From contig JABTUL010000001.1 in the NCBI GenBank assembly GCA_015075425.1, forward strand, positions 930,001 to 994,000: a stretch of DNA of 64,000 bases. Reading direction: 5' to 3'. The notes beneath the pieces were generated by a model. The model made no database searches and was not told where the DNA came from. It saw only the letters and a list, made by a program, of their open reading frames with translations. Both the position numbers and the translations under genes were made by a program. This document shows, in pieces, positions 24,515 through 34,674 of this stretch (its first letter is position 1; the number at the start of each line of letters is the position of its first letter). This stretch comes from Spirochaetales bacterium (GTDB taxonomy: Bacteria > Spirochaetota > Leptospiria > Leptospirales > Leptonemataceae).

Positions 24515-25659
24515 TGCCGCAGAGCCAGCATCAGGTTCTGCGCGCCATCCTGCCAGTGGTAGCCCATGTTAAAGGGGAGGGGCTGCGCTGTTTGCGATTG
24601 ATACAGGGAAGCCAGGTCAGCCTGGTACGTCCAGCCGGAGAATGAGGCGATGGGTCGGGCGTAGGATCCGTAGATCTTGAGTTTCCATTTTTCCGGGGCG
24701 AAGAACTTAAGAGCAATGCCAGAATCGTCCTGGAGAATGACCTGGCAGCGATCCAGAAGTGTTGTGCGCATGACGTTGAAATTCGGGCTGTGCAGCATGT
24801 ACGCCGCAGATTTGAGGAAGCAATTGGCCGGCGGCAGCCGCGAAAGAAATTGCATGATGGCCGGGTTCAGCGTGGCTTTTTCATCAGCAAGGTTGGCACG
24901 TAAATACAGAATGGACTGTTCGCGCGCTGAAGGGGCCTTCTCCTGGCTACGCCGAAACACAATGCGCGCGAAGAGCACGGGCGCTCTCCGATCCAGTTGC
25001 CCGAACGGTAGTTGACGGAATTTACCTTCAGGGGTGTATTCGAGATCAAAAACATTGATAATTTCATAACCCTGGAGGACCAGAAAAAGACTCATCAGCG
25101 GTACCGTCCCTTCCGCCTGACCTTCCTGCAAATGTTTGAGCATGTGACTGGTGATGAAATAGCTGCGCACAAATAAATCGTAGAGAGCACGATCGATATG
25201 CATCAGGGCCTGGCTCAGAGCCGGATCATTCCACTGTAGATAGTTCGGGAAAAGGCCCGGACGTTCGAGTCCGGCCATTACGTAAAGAGGGGCGTCCGGA
25301 TACAGGGAAAGCATGCTGGGGGTGTCCGGTCCGGAGAAGGGATACAGTACAACGCGATCCGCTATGGCGTGCGTTTTTCTCTCCGCAGCGGACCAGTCTG
25401 CAAATTTCTGCAAGCGATTGCTCATAGTTTTCTGCCAGGCCAGGCTCATTTTCTGTTGATGATTGCGCCAGGCCGGCAAATTTTCCCGCATGAGATAGGG
25501 GCTTCCGGGCCTGCCGGGTAATCCGGCCATGAAGCGTGCCTGGTCATCATAAGCCCGGTCCGCGCTGTGTACTTTTTCGAGAAAACCGGTGGCGCTATCC
25601 CGATCCAGAGGCGGCTTGCATAGAGCGAGCAGGATAAGCAGGCAAGGCAGACGCCGCAC
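24511..25659 (-). CDS. Lipoprotein of an unrecognised family, copy A
   Basis: A 382-aa protein, clearly paralogous to the product of 57535-58647. Shared landmarks in order: AGLPG near the N-terminus, YPFSGPD...LYPDAPLYVMAGLERPG, AAYMLHSPNF, VILQDDSGIALKFF, IYGSYARP, then YQADLASLYQ and GYHWQ. GTG 25659 was chosen since it yields a signal with lipobox LLALC and leaves an 85-nt divergent gap to prsW; extension to 25746 adds a second lipobox-like LVTGC and leaves no promoter space. It is coupled to the serine hydrolase gene by ATGA. Function unknown; probably on a membrane facing the periplasm. Confidence 0.75.
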   Translation of the reverse strand: MRRLPCLLILLALCKPPLDRDSATGFLEKVHSADRAYDDQARFMAGLPGRPGSPYLMRENLPAWRNHQQKMSLAWQKTMSNRLQKFADWSAAERKTHAIADRVVLYPFSGPDTPSMLSLYPDAPLYVMAGLERPGLFPNYLQWNDPALSQALMHIDRALYDLFVRSYFITSHMLKHLQEGQAEGTVPLMSLFLVLQGYEIINVFDLEYTPEGKFRQLPFGQLDRRAPVLFARIVFRRSQEKAPSAREQSILYLRANLADEKATLNPAIMQFLSRLPPANCFLKSAAYMLHSPNFNVMRTTLLDRCQVILQDDSGIALKFFAPEKWKLKIYGSYARPIASFSGWTYQADLASLYQSQTAQPLPFNMGYHWQDGAQNLMLALRQ

Positions 25660-25744
25660 GCTGTCGAAACTACGGACGGAGCATCCTGTTACAAGCAAAA
25701 AGCAAAAAGAGTGGACGAAGCAATCGGTCGATTTCTGTGCTGCC

Positions 25745-26650
25745 ATGCAGTCACTGTTGCTTTTTGGACTGGCCCTCCTGCCGGGATGCGTTGGTTTTCT
25801 ATACTATTACCGTAAAGACGAATTGAATCGTGAACCATTGCGGTTGCTTGCCTATGCTTTTTTTCTGGGAATGGTTGCCGTGTTTCCCGCAGGCCTTCTG
25901 GAGGCCTGGATCTGGCCGGAGGAGCCTCGCGATTTAACGGAATCCGTGATGCAGGCTTTTCTGGTAGTTTCTCCGGTGGAGGAGGTGGCCAGACTTCTGG
26001 TTATCCTCTGGATTACGCTACGGACTGTCCATTTTGATGAAGTCGTGGATGGCGCGGTCTATGGAGCTGTTGTTGCTGCCGGTTTTGCCACCCTTGAGAA
26101 CATCTTTTATGTTATGGAGCATGGTTTTGCCGTGGGATTCCTGCGAGCTGCTTTGTCCGTTCCCATGCATATTTTCTGCGGTGTTTTGATTGGTCACGGG
26201 GTGGCCCGCTACAAGCTCTCGGGAAGGCCCGGAGTATTCTTTTCCCTTTTCTTTCTGGCAGTGTTCTGCCATGGGGCTTTTGATGCGCCCCTGCTTTACG
26301 GGGACAGTCCAGGCGTATTCATTGTTCTCCCTGTTTTTGTCGTGCTGGGGCTTGCCTTTGTGTCCGCAGGCATATTGCGATCCGCGCTGGCTGCAGACGG
26401 CCTGCGCCTGCAAGAATTGCCAGGGAGACAGGATAGCTGGCCGGCCAGACTCCTGCGGGTTGCCTTCCTGTCCCTGTTCTTGCTGACTTCTGTCGGTGGA
26501 CTCTTCATGCTCTCCGGAGCCGGCCTTATGTATAAGGACGGCGATGAGGGTTCCGGGTGGGCTCTGGGCATTGGCCTTATCCTCCTGACATTGTCTCTCC
26601 TGCCTCTGCTCTGGAAACGCGCTCAGGATCGGCTCACCCGGTCTTTGTAA
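25745..26650 (+). CDS. PrsW-family intramembrane metalloprotease
   Basis: A 301-aa polytopic protein with the glutamate and histidine motifs of the PrsW/CPBP-like group in order: SPVEEVARLL, AGFATLENIFYVMEHG, PMHIFCGVLIGHG and FCHGAFDAPL. In Bacillus, PrsW makes the first cut in an anti-sigma factor; the target here is unknown. The start was set at 25745 (MQSLLLFGLALLPG). It converges on recD, overlapping its end by 17 nt. Confidence 0.9.
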   Translation: MQSLLLFGLALLPGCVGFLYYYRKDELNREPLRLLAYAFFLGMVAVFPAGLLEAWIWPEEPRDLTESVMQAFLVVSPVEEVARLLVILWITLRTVHFDEVVDGAVYGAVVAAGFATLENIFYVMEHGFAVGFLRAALSVPMHIFCGVLIGHGVARYKLSGRPGVFFSLFFLAVFCHGAFDAPLLYGDSPGVFIVLPVFVVLGLAFVSAGILRSALAADGLRLQELPGRQDSWPARLLRVAFLSLFLLTSVGGLFMLSGAGLMYKDGDEGSGWALGIGLILLTLSLLPLLWKRAQDRLTRSL

Positions 26651-28448
26651 AGGCGCTCAGCGGTGGGCCGCTCTGCCGACTGGTGCGAATGCGGGCAGCA
26701 AGCTCAAGCATTTCCGGCGGCCCGTGAATGGAGAGTTTGTTCCGGGCGCGGGTAATCGCCGTATACACCAGGTCACGCTGGAGGTTACGTACCTTTTGTT
26801 CCGGCAGGCAAAAAAGCACCGTTTCGTACTCGGAACCCTGGCTTTTGTGAACAGTATGAGCAAAGGCAAGGCTGTACTGAATGAGATCCTGAGCGGGCAG
26901 GCTACGAAATCCTTTCTCCTGCTGGAAAACGATTTGCTCCTGACCGCCAAGGTAGAGCAAAATCCCTGGATCCCCGTTGTACAATTCCAGAGCGTAGTCG
27001 TTGCGCAGCATCATCACGGGAAAACCAGAAACGTAGCGCATTCGTCCCTGCAGTCGATTCCCTACCCAGTGGCGGCACAGAGTATTGATTTTATCCACGC
27101 CCGATGGGCCCTGGTGCGTTAAGGTTAAGATTCTATTGTCATGGAGGATTTGAAATAGCGAAGCCATTCCGTCACTTTCCAGCGCCTCTGCGGTACTCAG
27201 CCCGGAAAGCTCGACGATCGTGTCAAGCCAGGGCTCTCCCCAATGCTCTTCCAGGTAGGTCTGCACGGCCTCTTTCAGCTTCATCCCGGAAAGGAAATGG
27301 ACCTCTGCCGCCTCCGGTCTTTTCCTGGTCGCCCCGTCCTGAACCCAGCGAGCAAGTTCCACAATCCCTGTCTTTGAGCGGTGACTGCCTTCCAGAACGA
27401 TTGCATCCAGACCCTCCACTCCGCCTGGTTCCATCAAATCAGAAAGGACAGTGCCGGCCAGAACGGAGGGCAACTGGTTTGGATCGCCAAGAAAGGTGAG
27501 AGCAGTTGTCCCGGGATCAACGGCCGAAAGAAGATCGGCAAGAACGATCACGTCCAGCATGGAAGTCTCGTCGATGATAATATGCTTCTGGCGAAGCGGA
27601 AAACCGGCATGGAACATGTAGCCGTTACGCCGGAAACCAAGCAGCCTTTGCACCGTAGAACAGGATATATCCGCGTTGCCTTCCTCTGCACCTAACGTTT
27701 CCCGGATGCGATCTGCCGCTCTGGCTGTTGGAGCCGCGATGGCGATGTCTGCGGGCCCGAACCCGGAAGCACGCAGAAGTCCGAGCAGACCACGAATGAC
27801 CGTCGTTTTCCCGCTTCCGGGGCCGCCACTGATAAGGCCAAGAGAAGAGCTAAAAGCGGTCAAACAGGCCTGTTTTTGTCGATCGGTGTAGGGGAAGCTG
27901 CCCAAAACCGCTTGCATCCTGTCCGCAGCCGGCAGAGAGCGGGAGGGACGCGCGCCCAGCTCTGCAATGCGTCGGGCAATCAGAGAACGGGCCAGGTGGT
28001 AGCGCTGGAAATAGATAAAGTCCGTTCCCGCGTAGCGGTGTACGATTAAAGGGCGGAATTCTCCGGGCTGGCCCAGACATTCATGTCCTTGATTTAAGAT
28101 CTGCATGGATTTTTTTGATATTGATTTTAAAGTATCTGTGAGTTCAAACTCCAGAACATCTTTGAGATAACTGGCAAACTTCGCCGCGCTCAAGAGGGGC
28201 ATGGTCAGACTGCCCTGACTGCGGGCAATGAATAGGCCCAAAAACAGGAGCGCCATGGCATCGGATTCCCTTCTGTCCGGGAGTGGCCCAAAAAGGCGAC
28301 CGGCTCCCGGTTCTTTACGCTGATCATACAGGAATTTTTTGATCAAGAACAGATCAGCAGGCCGCACAATGTCGAGATCTGCGGCCCTTTCAAAAAGGGC
28401 TCGCAGATCGGGATCGGTAAAAAGCTGCGAGATCGTGCGTTGCATCAT
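26634..28448 (-). CDS. recD: Exodeoxyribonuclease V alpha subunit
   Basis: A 604-aa superfamily 1B 5'-3' helicase of the RecBCD complex. Walker A is GGPGSGKTT at about 208-216, Walker B/DETS is in IIDETSMLDV, followed by LTFLGDPNQLPSV and the C-terminal UvrD-like SLAFAHTVHKSQGSEYE and YTAITRARNKLSI. It is last of three genes and its ATG overlaps the recB stop. Length is close to the E. coli protein. Confidence 0.96.
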   Translation of the reverse strand: MMQRTISQLFTDPDLRALFERAADLDIVRPADLFLIKKFLYDQRKEPGAGRLFGPLPDRRESDAMALLFLGLFIARSQGSLTMPLLSAAKFASYLKDVLEFELTDTLKSISKKSMQILNQGHECLGQPGEFRPLIVHRYAGTDFIYFQRYHLARSLIARRIAELGARPSRSLPAADRMQAVLGSFPYTDRQKQACLTAFSSSLGLISGGPGSGKTTVIRGLLGLLRASGFGPADIAIAAPTARAADRIRETLGAEEGNADISCSTVQRLLGFRRNGYMFHAGFPLRQKHIIIDETSMLDVIVLADLLSAVDPGTTALTFLGDPNQLPSVLAGTVLSDLMEPGGVEGLDAIVLEGSHRSKTGIVELARWVQDGATRKRPEAAEVHFLSGMKLKEAVQTYLEEHWGEPWLDTIVELSGLSTAEALESDGMASLFQILHDNRILTLTHQGPSGVDKINTLCRHWVGNRLQGRMRYVSGFPVMMLRNDYALELYNGDPGILLYLGGQEQIVFQQEKGFRSLPAQDLIQYSLAFAHTVHKSQGSEYETVLFCLPEQKVRNLQRDLVYTAITRARNKLSIHGPPEMLELAARIRTSRQSGPPLSAFTKTG

Positions 28449-31400
28449 CGATCAAAGATCCGTTCTATCATGTCCTGTTCCGGGCGCGCAAAATAGATGC
28501 CCTGCCCTGGCCTGTGAGGGTCCAGTCCACGGATAAAGAAGTAGTAGTAGCCTCCAAAATGCCGGACGTAATCAAAGTCCGGCAGGCATTTTTTTAAAAA
28601 CCGAACCAGCGCTGCGCAGTAGATGCGGGCTTGCAGATCATACCCCTGCATGACAGCTGAGAGGCTATCACTTGCATAATCCTCCAGAAAATTGGTTTTC
28701 CAGTCGGCCAGGTAGAAGCGGTTCTCGTAAGAAAATACTAAATCTATGGAGCCCTGTAAATAGCCGCGGCCGATCCTGATGTCCTCTACCTGCTTCAGTG
28801 TCTGCAGCTGCTCTTTGCTTAAGGTAAAAATAAATTCCATTTCCTTTATGGTTTGCTCAATTTGAGCAATGGCGACAGGCACCTGGTGACCGGGGATGGT
28901 GCTGAGTGTCTTGAGAATCCACCCTCTGGCAAGTTCCCTGTCACCTTCGTCAGCCTGAGTTGAAAAATACTGATGGTAGAGTTCCCTCAGCAGAAGATCG
29001 GCTGTATCCGTCCAGCCATTGCTCAGGCTTTGCCAGTCCAGGCGCTCAAGCAGGCTGTGGATGAAAGAGCCTCCTTCAAGGCCGCGCAGGCGGCGGCTCT
29101 CTACATCCAGGACGGCCGCCGTTTCCGTGCGTAATTCGCCAGATTTTTCGTCAGACTTTTCATCATCTGTTTCGAAATGCTCTTTGCGCCGGCGACGGTA
29201 GTGCAGGATTCGGGAAAAGGAGAGCAGTCCGGTTGATCGTTGTGGAATTTGCAATAAATCAGAACTCACGGGTGGATCAAACGAAGGGGCCATGGACGGA
29301 AGTCTCTCTGCGGAAATTCCAGATTCGACAAAAGCCGGAGGAGTTCGTTCGACCGCCTGAAGCGCTTTCAGGGCGGGATAGACGGTTGTGGAAAGGAAAG
29401 CCCGATTCTTCCGTGGAGGACAGTAATAAGGCAGATACAGACGAATGGCCGCCCGGGTGCAGGCAACGTAGTAAAGTCTCTTTTCTTCTTCCTCCTGTTC
29501 TCTTCTCCACCGTTCCTTCTCCTGCTCTTGAAAAGCAAAAGGACTGGCCGTTACCGGAACAGTGAAGACGCGGCGTGTGCCCCCCTCTGTTTCCTCCCTG
29601 TAGGTCAAAAGAGATTGCCGATGCGCCGCCTGCTCACTGAGTCCACCGCAAACAAAAACCACCGGGAATTCCAACCCCTTGGAGGCATGCATGGTCATGA
29701 TCTGCACTCTGCTTGTTTGTGTTTCCCGACGGTGCAATGCTGCCTCGTCTTCGAGTTGCCGATCCTCAAGGCGCAGACGGAGCAGGGTATCCCGTAAAGA
29801 AACAATAGAATGCTCACTGGAAAGCGCCTGTTGCTCCAGTTCTTCAGCGATTTGAAAATAGTTTTCACGTCGGCGTGACCAGGAAAAATTACGCTCGCCC
29901 TGCAGCGCACAGGAATCAAAAAGAATGGAACGGAACATTTGCGACCATTGCCCCTCCCGGGAGTAGAGCAACCAGCGATCGAACAGTTCCCGAAATAAAG
30001 GCTGATCCGTCCCGAATTTTTCAATTTCTACCGGCTGGACGGCAAAGAATCCCGTAAGAAGAACGATGCGCTTGAGGTTTGCATCTCGTGGGTTGGCAAG
30101 ACTGCAGAGCAGGTGCTCCCATTCGGCTGCCTCTCGTGAAGTAAAAAGTCCAGGTTTTTTATAATAACTGAAGGGAATGTTTGCCTGGCGCAGTATTTTC
30201 TCAAGATTACTGGCATCACGACTGCGACGCACCAGAACGGCGATATCTCCTCCTTCCAGCTGTCGATTTTCACCATCCCTTTTAAAGGTAAGCCCCCCGC
30301 CCAGGAGCTCTTTGATTTCCTGGGCAATGAAGCGATGGTAAGCCCAGAGCGCGGTGACCGTTCTGCTCTCTTTCTGCAAATTTACCAGTTGCACCGCCTC
30401 GCCCGGCCACTCCTCCTGAAACTTGTGTGTTTGTGGTGGAGCCGCGTTTACATCCCTGTAATCCGGACCAAACCAGCATGGATGCTTGAACAAAAGGCCC
30501 AGCGAATCGAGCAGGGCCTGCGAGCTACGATAGCTTGTACCTAAAATGATTTCATCAAATTGTTTATCTTCCAGTGTCCGGTAGGTCTGGCGAGCATCCC
30601 GGTATGCTGAGATATCTGCACCGCGGAAACTGTAGATGGCTTGCTTTTCATCCCCCACAACCATAAGGGCAGTGTCGGTGTTCAGGAATAGTTCACGAAA
30701 GATCTTCCATTGAACCTGATCTGTATCCTGGAATTCATCCACTATGGCAAAGGGAAAGCGCTGGCGGATCTTTTTTTTGAGGTCATCGGATCGCTCGATC
30801 GCTTCGAGAAAGTGCAGTAGCATGTCATCGTAACTGGTAAGTCCCCATTTTTGCTTGTAGGATTTGATTCGCTGTTGAGCTTCCTGCATTGTCCAGGTCA
30901 GCAGTCGGAAGTCCAGATCTCCCAGATTTTCCGTCAGAGTCGGACTGAGAGAATCGAAATGAGGCCGGTACATCAATGTTAGGTCTGCGCAGGTCTTAAG
31001 CCATTTGGAGGAATCCCAGTAATACTCATATTGAGGGAAGCGACTTTTTCGCAAGCCATCCCGAAAATCCAGCGGAATCTTGAGCTGGAGATCCTGTAAT
31101 ATTGCCGGTAGCATTTCCAGAGCAAGAGACCGATCTTCAATCAGCTCACTGGTAAAACCCACTCCGGTTTCAAAGTTATATTCTGTAAGCATTCGATGAC
31201 AGAAACGATGGATGGTGTGAATCTCAGCGAGTTCAAAATCCAGCAGCGCATCGTCAAGGCCGCTGCTCATAAGCTCACTGTGAATCCGCTTCTTTAGTTC
31301 TGTTGTCGCTTTGTCCGCGAATGTTACCAGAAGGATTTCCGGCAGCCGGGCCGCTTTTAGTTTTAAAATTTCAATAACTTTTTGTACAATCCAGTAGGTC

Positions 31401-31453
31401 TTGCCGGTTCCGGCTGAGGCCTCGACCCAGGTATGTCGGTGCGCTGAACTCAT
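28445..31453 (-). CDS. recB: Exodeoxyribonuclease V beta subunit
   Basis: A 1002-aa helicase-nuclease. Walker A is EASAGTGKT at residues 11-19, AIVDEFQDTDQVQW is motif II, GDEKQAIYSFRGAD is motif III and TMHASKGLEFPVVFV is motif V. The C-terminal nuclease domain shows GSIDLVFSYENRFYLADWKTN, the metal-binding RecB nuclease motif. It is shorter than E. coli RecB (about 1180 aa) but no motif is missing. It overlaps recC and recD by 4 nt each. Confidence 0.96.
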   Translation of the reverse strand: MSSAHRHTWVEASAGTGKTYWIVQKVIEILKLKAARLPEILLVTFADKATTELKKRIHSELMSSGLDDALLDFELAEIHTIHRFCHRMLTEYNFETGVGFTSELIEDRSLALEMLPAILQDLQLKIPLDFRDGLRKSRFPQYEYYWDSSKWLKTCADLTLMYRPHFDSLSPTLTENLGDLDFRLLTWTMQEAQQRIKSYKQKWGLTSYDDMLLHFLEAIERSDDLKKKIRQRFPFAIVDEFQDTDQVQWKIFRELFLNTDTALMVVGDEKQAIYSFRGADISAYRDARQTYRTLEDKQFDEIILGTSYRSSQALLDSLGLLFKHPCWFGPDYRDVNAAPPQTHKFQEEWPGEAVQLVNLQKESRTVTALWAYHRFIAQEIKELLGGGLTFKRDGENRQLEGGDIAVLVRRSRDASNLEKILRQANIPFSYYKKPGLFTSREAAEWEHLLCSLANPRDANLKRIVLLTGFFAVQPVEIEKFGTDQPLFRELFDRWLLYSREGQWSQMFRSILFDSCALQGERNFSWSRRRENYFQIAEELEQQALSSEHSIVSLRDTLLRLRLEDRQLEDEAALHRRETQTSRVQIMTMHASKGLEFPVVFVCGGLSEQAAHRQSLLTYREETEGGTRRVFTVPVTASPFAFQEQEKERWRREQEEEEKRLYYVACTRAAIRLYLPYYCPPRKNRAFLSTTVYPALKALQAVERTPPAFVESGISAERLPSMAPSFDPPVSSDLLQIPQRSTGLLSFSRILHYRRRRKEHFETDDEKSDEKSGELRTETAAVLDVESRRLRGLEGGSFIHSLLERLDWQSLSNGWTDTADLLLRELYHQYFSTQADEGDRELARGWILKTLSTIPGHQVPVAIAQIEQTIKEMEFIFTLSKEQLQTLKQVEDIRIGRGYLQGSIDLVFSYENRFYLADWKTNFLEDYASDSLSAVMQGYDLQARIYCAALVRFLKKCLPDFDYVRHFGGYYYFFIRGLDPHRPGQGIYFARPEQDMIERIFDR

Positions 31454-34400
31454 GAAGTAGATTTTCTCGCGCTCTTTCTTTGCGGCGTAAAGTCCTGGAA
31501 GCGCAGAAATGGTCCGATTCGCTGCCAGGACTCAGCAACCACTCCGTCATCAATGACAACTTCCACAAGTTCTTCCAGGCCCGGGGGGTAGCGACTTTCT
31601 TCCGCATCCTCTTTCAACTTACGTATGAAAGAGGATGGATTTCTTTTATCCGGGTCTATCAGATCCTTTTGCTTGAGGAGAAAGGAGACAGCAAGCGGGT
31701 AGTACGGACCATACAAAAGCGAATAACTGAGATTCTGGAGATAATCATGCGATTCGACCGGCGTCATTTCCCAGCAGAGCGTTCTGTGGCCGTCCGGTGC
31801 GGCGATGGTGGATTGAAAAATATGCGGCCCATCTTCCCGGGTCAGGTTCCAGATCTGAAAAAAAAGGAAAGGCCATAGAAAGTAGTGATCGTTTGTTTTG
31901 TGCGCATACTGAATTGTTTCCAGTCTGTTGCCAGAAATCCGATAGAAGGGCAGCCAGCCCTCAAACCGCACCGGAAGGGCACGTCCATCAGGTCCGGCCA
32001 GCTCAAGTTCCGGGCCCGACTGCGGTCCTGTTATTTCCAGCCTCAGCATCCAGCTGCCGTCAATGTCGGGTAGCTCCGGCAGAAGGTTTTTGAGCAAATC
32101 CATTTCCAGATCGCCAAAGTGCCGTTCCGGTAAGTGCGATTTTTTTTGTTCGCGCCTGTAAAGCGCAAGGGCCGTTTCTTCCAGGTCCGGGCCAGTGGCA
32201 CCCAGAATTTTTCTTCTCAGAGTTTCATGAAAGGCCTCTTTGGCCAGAGCATAGAGTTCGCCTGGGCGCGAATACAAAGGCTCGGCGTCTTTGCCGTGCA
32301 GTAGAGGCCTTTGCGGTGAACGCAATCCGCAGCGGCGCTTGAGCTGTTCGCGGACCGGATAACTCAAAAAGGAATACAATTCGCCATGTGTAAGGATGAT
32401 CGAACCTTCTTTGAAGTTTTGCGATGCGGTAACAGCCGGAAGGCGAGGTTGTGACGCCGACAATTCTGCGAGGGATTGTTCTTCCGCTGTGAGGCAGGCA
32501 TAAAACTCATGGGACCGGTCCGGTGGATCCCACAGTTGCAACGGCACCGCTACAGGTCGGAACGGCGTTCCGGTAATTTCTTCCAGGGCATTCATGAGTT
32601 CAAGCAGCACGGAGCAGGGATTAAAAGTCCTTTCATCATGCGGATCTTCAGCAGTGTAAGTCATAATCAGCCGATCGCGGGCCGCGAAAATCATTTCCAG
32701 AAAGAGATTTTTGTTCTCATCGACGCCGGTCGCATCACCACTGCGCATAGACTCGGTCAAAGGGTCCAGAGCCCAGGCATGGAGCTGTCCGGGAAATTGT
32801 CCTTCTGCAAGGCCCATGATATAAAGGATACGAAACGGAAGCGGCCTCATCGGCTGAAGGCTGCATATGGTGATGCCATCCGTCAGATAGCTCCCCCTAC
32901 CGCCGGCCGGGCCGTCCAGCCCGCTCAGAATAAACTCCCGAAAAAAGGCGCTATCCATTCCGGGTGGAACGGGCGAGTTCTGCCAGCGACGCAGGCGATC
33001 ACGCACATTCTGGTCCATGGCCAATTCCAGTGGATGCGTTGTGGGCTTCAGGGTATTGTTCAGGAGTTCAATAAAGATAGTAGAATATTCCCCGGGATCC
33101 TGTTCTTTCATTTTCCCGCTAAGATCAAGCAGATCATGAACAGCATCGGTGAAGGCGGAGACCAGTTCGGGATCTTCCCGGAGCATCCTCAAGGGAATTC
33201 GGTCGCGGAAAGAATTTTGCTGGAATGGGTCGGCGACGGATTCGGTCTGCATAATAGTACCCAGAGTCAGTCTCTCCAGAGCCTGATCAAAGTTGAAGGG
33301 GGAGCCGGGCCGATTGTGAAAGGCCCCCAGTTCTTCTACCCAGCCCAGCCAGGTCTGCACGTCATCGTAGGCCAGTCCCCGTGCCCGAAGGAAGCAGGGG
33401 TTAAAAAAAAGCTCGAACAGGTTTTCTCTGGACGCATTGCCGTCAATGATCTTAAAAAGAGTACGCACACCGCGGGCCAGATGGCTGCTATCACTCAGAG
33501 AAAAGTCAGTCAAGTTATAAGGAAGTTTCAATTGATCATTTGAATAGCTTGCTCCAAAGACGGTTTCAATGAGCGGCCTGTAGGATGCCATGTCCGTAGT
33601 GAGTACAGCAATGTCGTGCAATTGCAGGCCAGGATCCTCTTTTAAGTTATAGAGAATATTTTGATATACTGTTTCTACTTCGCGCCGCCTGCCGGGACAG
33701 GCGGCGATTTCTATCGAGCGATCTTTCTGTGTTTGCAGTTTTGTTCCCAGGGCAAAGAATCGCTGCAGGCGTCCAAGTAAATGCTCTCTGTATTCTGTGG
33801 CCGGCAACCGAATGCTTTCCGGTTCAAGCTGATTTTGTATCAATTGTAGATTTTCCCGGGAAGGTTTGCTCCATTGTATGGCCCGCCCGTCGGCTGAAGG
33901 AGTGGTGAGTTCGAGCATGTACAGAGATATATTTTGTTTTCCGGCTAATTCTTTGAGCCATGCCAGGTGAAAACGGGATATTTGAGAGAAGCCGAATACA
34001 TGCAGCGGTTGTGGTCTGTCCCTTTCCCCGGAGGAGGCGAGAACCAGAGAGCTGAGGATTTTGCGTTCTGGATAAAGCCGCGGGCCCAATTCACGGAGTG
34101 CATAAGCGAAGAAAGCAAGCTCTGCCTGCAATGTTCTGGACTGCGGTCGGGCCGGTGCGGGAGGAAGATCCATGGCTCTTTGCTCCAGCGCTTCAGCGAG
34201 CCAGAAATTACGCTGGTATTCCATACGTCGAAATGCCTGGACCAGGGAGCGAGCCAGGCCCGCCGAGCGTCCGGCTCGCGCCGGATGATCGTCAGGCCCC
34301 AGGTAGTCACGGAAGATCTGCCATTCCCGGTTGCGGGATTCAAGGAGCGCAGTAGAAAAAAGAAAGAAGAGATCGTGCTCGGTCAGGAGCTGTGAGCGAT

Positions 34401-34623
34401 CGGTCCCCAGAAGTTCAAGGAGAGCCTGTTCCAGGAACAAGAACTTTATGTGAGCGGCAATCCCCTGGCGATCCGCAAGCCTGAGCTGAATAAACCGCCG
34501 CAGATTTCTGTTGGGTACGACGAGCAGAGGCGAACGGTCCCATTGCGCTACTTGCTCCGCCTGCAGATTTTCCTGCAGGGAATTGCAGAGAGTGCTCAGA
34601 TCGTTACAGGTGTAAAGACGCAT
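31450..34623 (-). CDS. recC: Exodeoxyribonuclease V gamma subunit
   Basis: A 1057-aa RecC homologue, the Chi-scanning subunit with an inactivated helicase fold. Recognised by VVPNRNLRRFIQLRLADRQGIAAHIKFLFLE near the N-terminus, HVFGFSQISRFHLAWL, HDIAVLTTDMASYRPLIE, LPYNLTDFSLSDSS and ITICSLQPMRPLPFRILYIMGLAEGQFPG. ATG 34623 (MRLYTCNDL) was chosen: the longer reading to 34863 would run across the start of the divergent cyclase gene. There are 51 nt between the two starts, which must hold both promoters. Confidence 0.94.
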   Translation of the reverse strand: MRLYTCNDLSTLCNSLQENLQAEQVAQWDRSPLLVVPNRNLRRFIQLRLADRQGIAAHIKFLFLEQALLELLGTDRSQLLTEHDLFFLFSTALLESRNREWQIFRDYLGPDDHPARAGRSAGLARSLVQAFRRMEYQRNFWLAEALEQRAMDLPPAPARPQSRTLQAELAFFAYALRELGPRLYPERKILSSLVLASSGERDRPQPLHVFGFSQISRFHLAWLKELAGKQNISLYMLELTTPSADGRAIQWSKPSRENLQLIQNQLEPESIRLPATEYREHLLGRLQRFFALGTKLQTQKDRSIEIAACPGRRREVETVYQNILYNLKEDPGLQLHDIAVLTTDMASYRPLIETVFGASYSNDQLKLPYNLTDFSLSDSSHLARGVRTLFKIIDGNASRENLFELFFNPCFLRARGLAYDDVQTWLGWVEELGAFHNRPGSPFNFDQALERLTLGTIMQTESVADPFQQNSFRDRIPLRMLREDPELVSAFTDAVHDLLDLSGKMKEQDPGEYSTIFIELLNNTLKPTTHPLELAMDQNVRDRLRRWQNSPVPPGMDSAFFREFILSGLDGPAGGRGSYLTDGITICSLQPMRPLPFRILYIMGLAEGQFPGQLHAWALDPLTESMRSGDATGVDENKNLFLEMIFAARDRLIMTYTAEDPHDERTFNPCSVLLELMNALEEITGTPFRPVAVPLQLWDPPDRSHEFYACLTAEEQSLAELSASQPRLPAVTASQNFKEGSIILTHGELYSFLSYPVREQLKRRCGLRSPQRPLLHGKDAEPLYSRPGELYALAKEAFHETLRRKILGATGPDLEETALALYRREQKKSHLPERHFGDLEMDLLKNLLPELPDIDGSWMLRLEITGPQSGPELELAGPDGRALPVRFEGWLPFYRISGNRLETIQYAHKTNDHYFLWPFLFFQIWNLTREDGPHIFQSTIAAPDGHRTLCWEMTPVESHDYLQNLSYSLLYGPYYPLAVSFLLKQKDLIDPDKRNPSSFIRKLKEDAEESRYPPGLEELVEVVIDDGVVAESWQRIGPFLRFQDFTPQRKSARKSTS

Positions 34624-34674
34624 TTCTGGTTGACGGTTTCCTGCCGGCTCATGCTCTGCAATACTAATTCTTTT

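Noticed and set aside
32476-33543. Long open frame on the plus strand (355 codons)
   Set aside because: It lies wholly inside recC on the opposite strand and its translation has no recognisable domain or signal.
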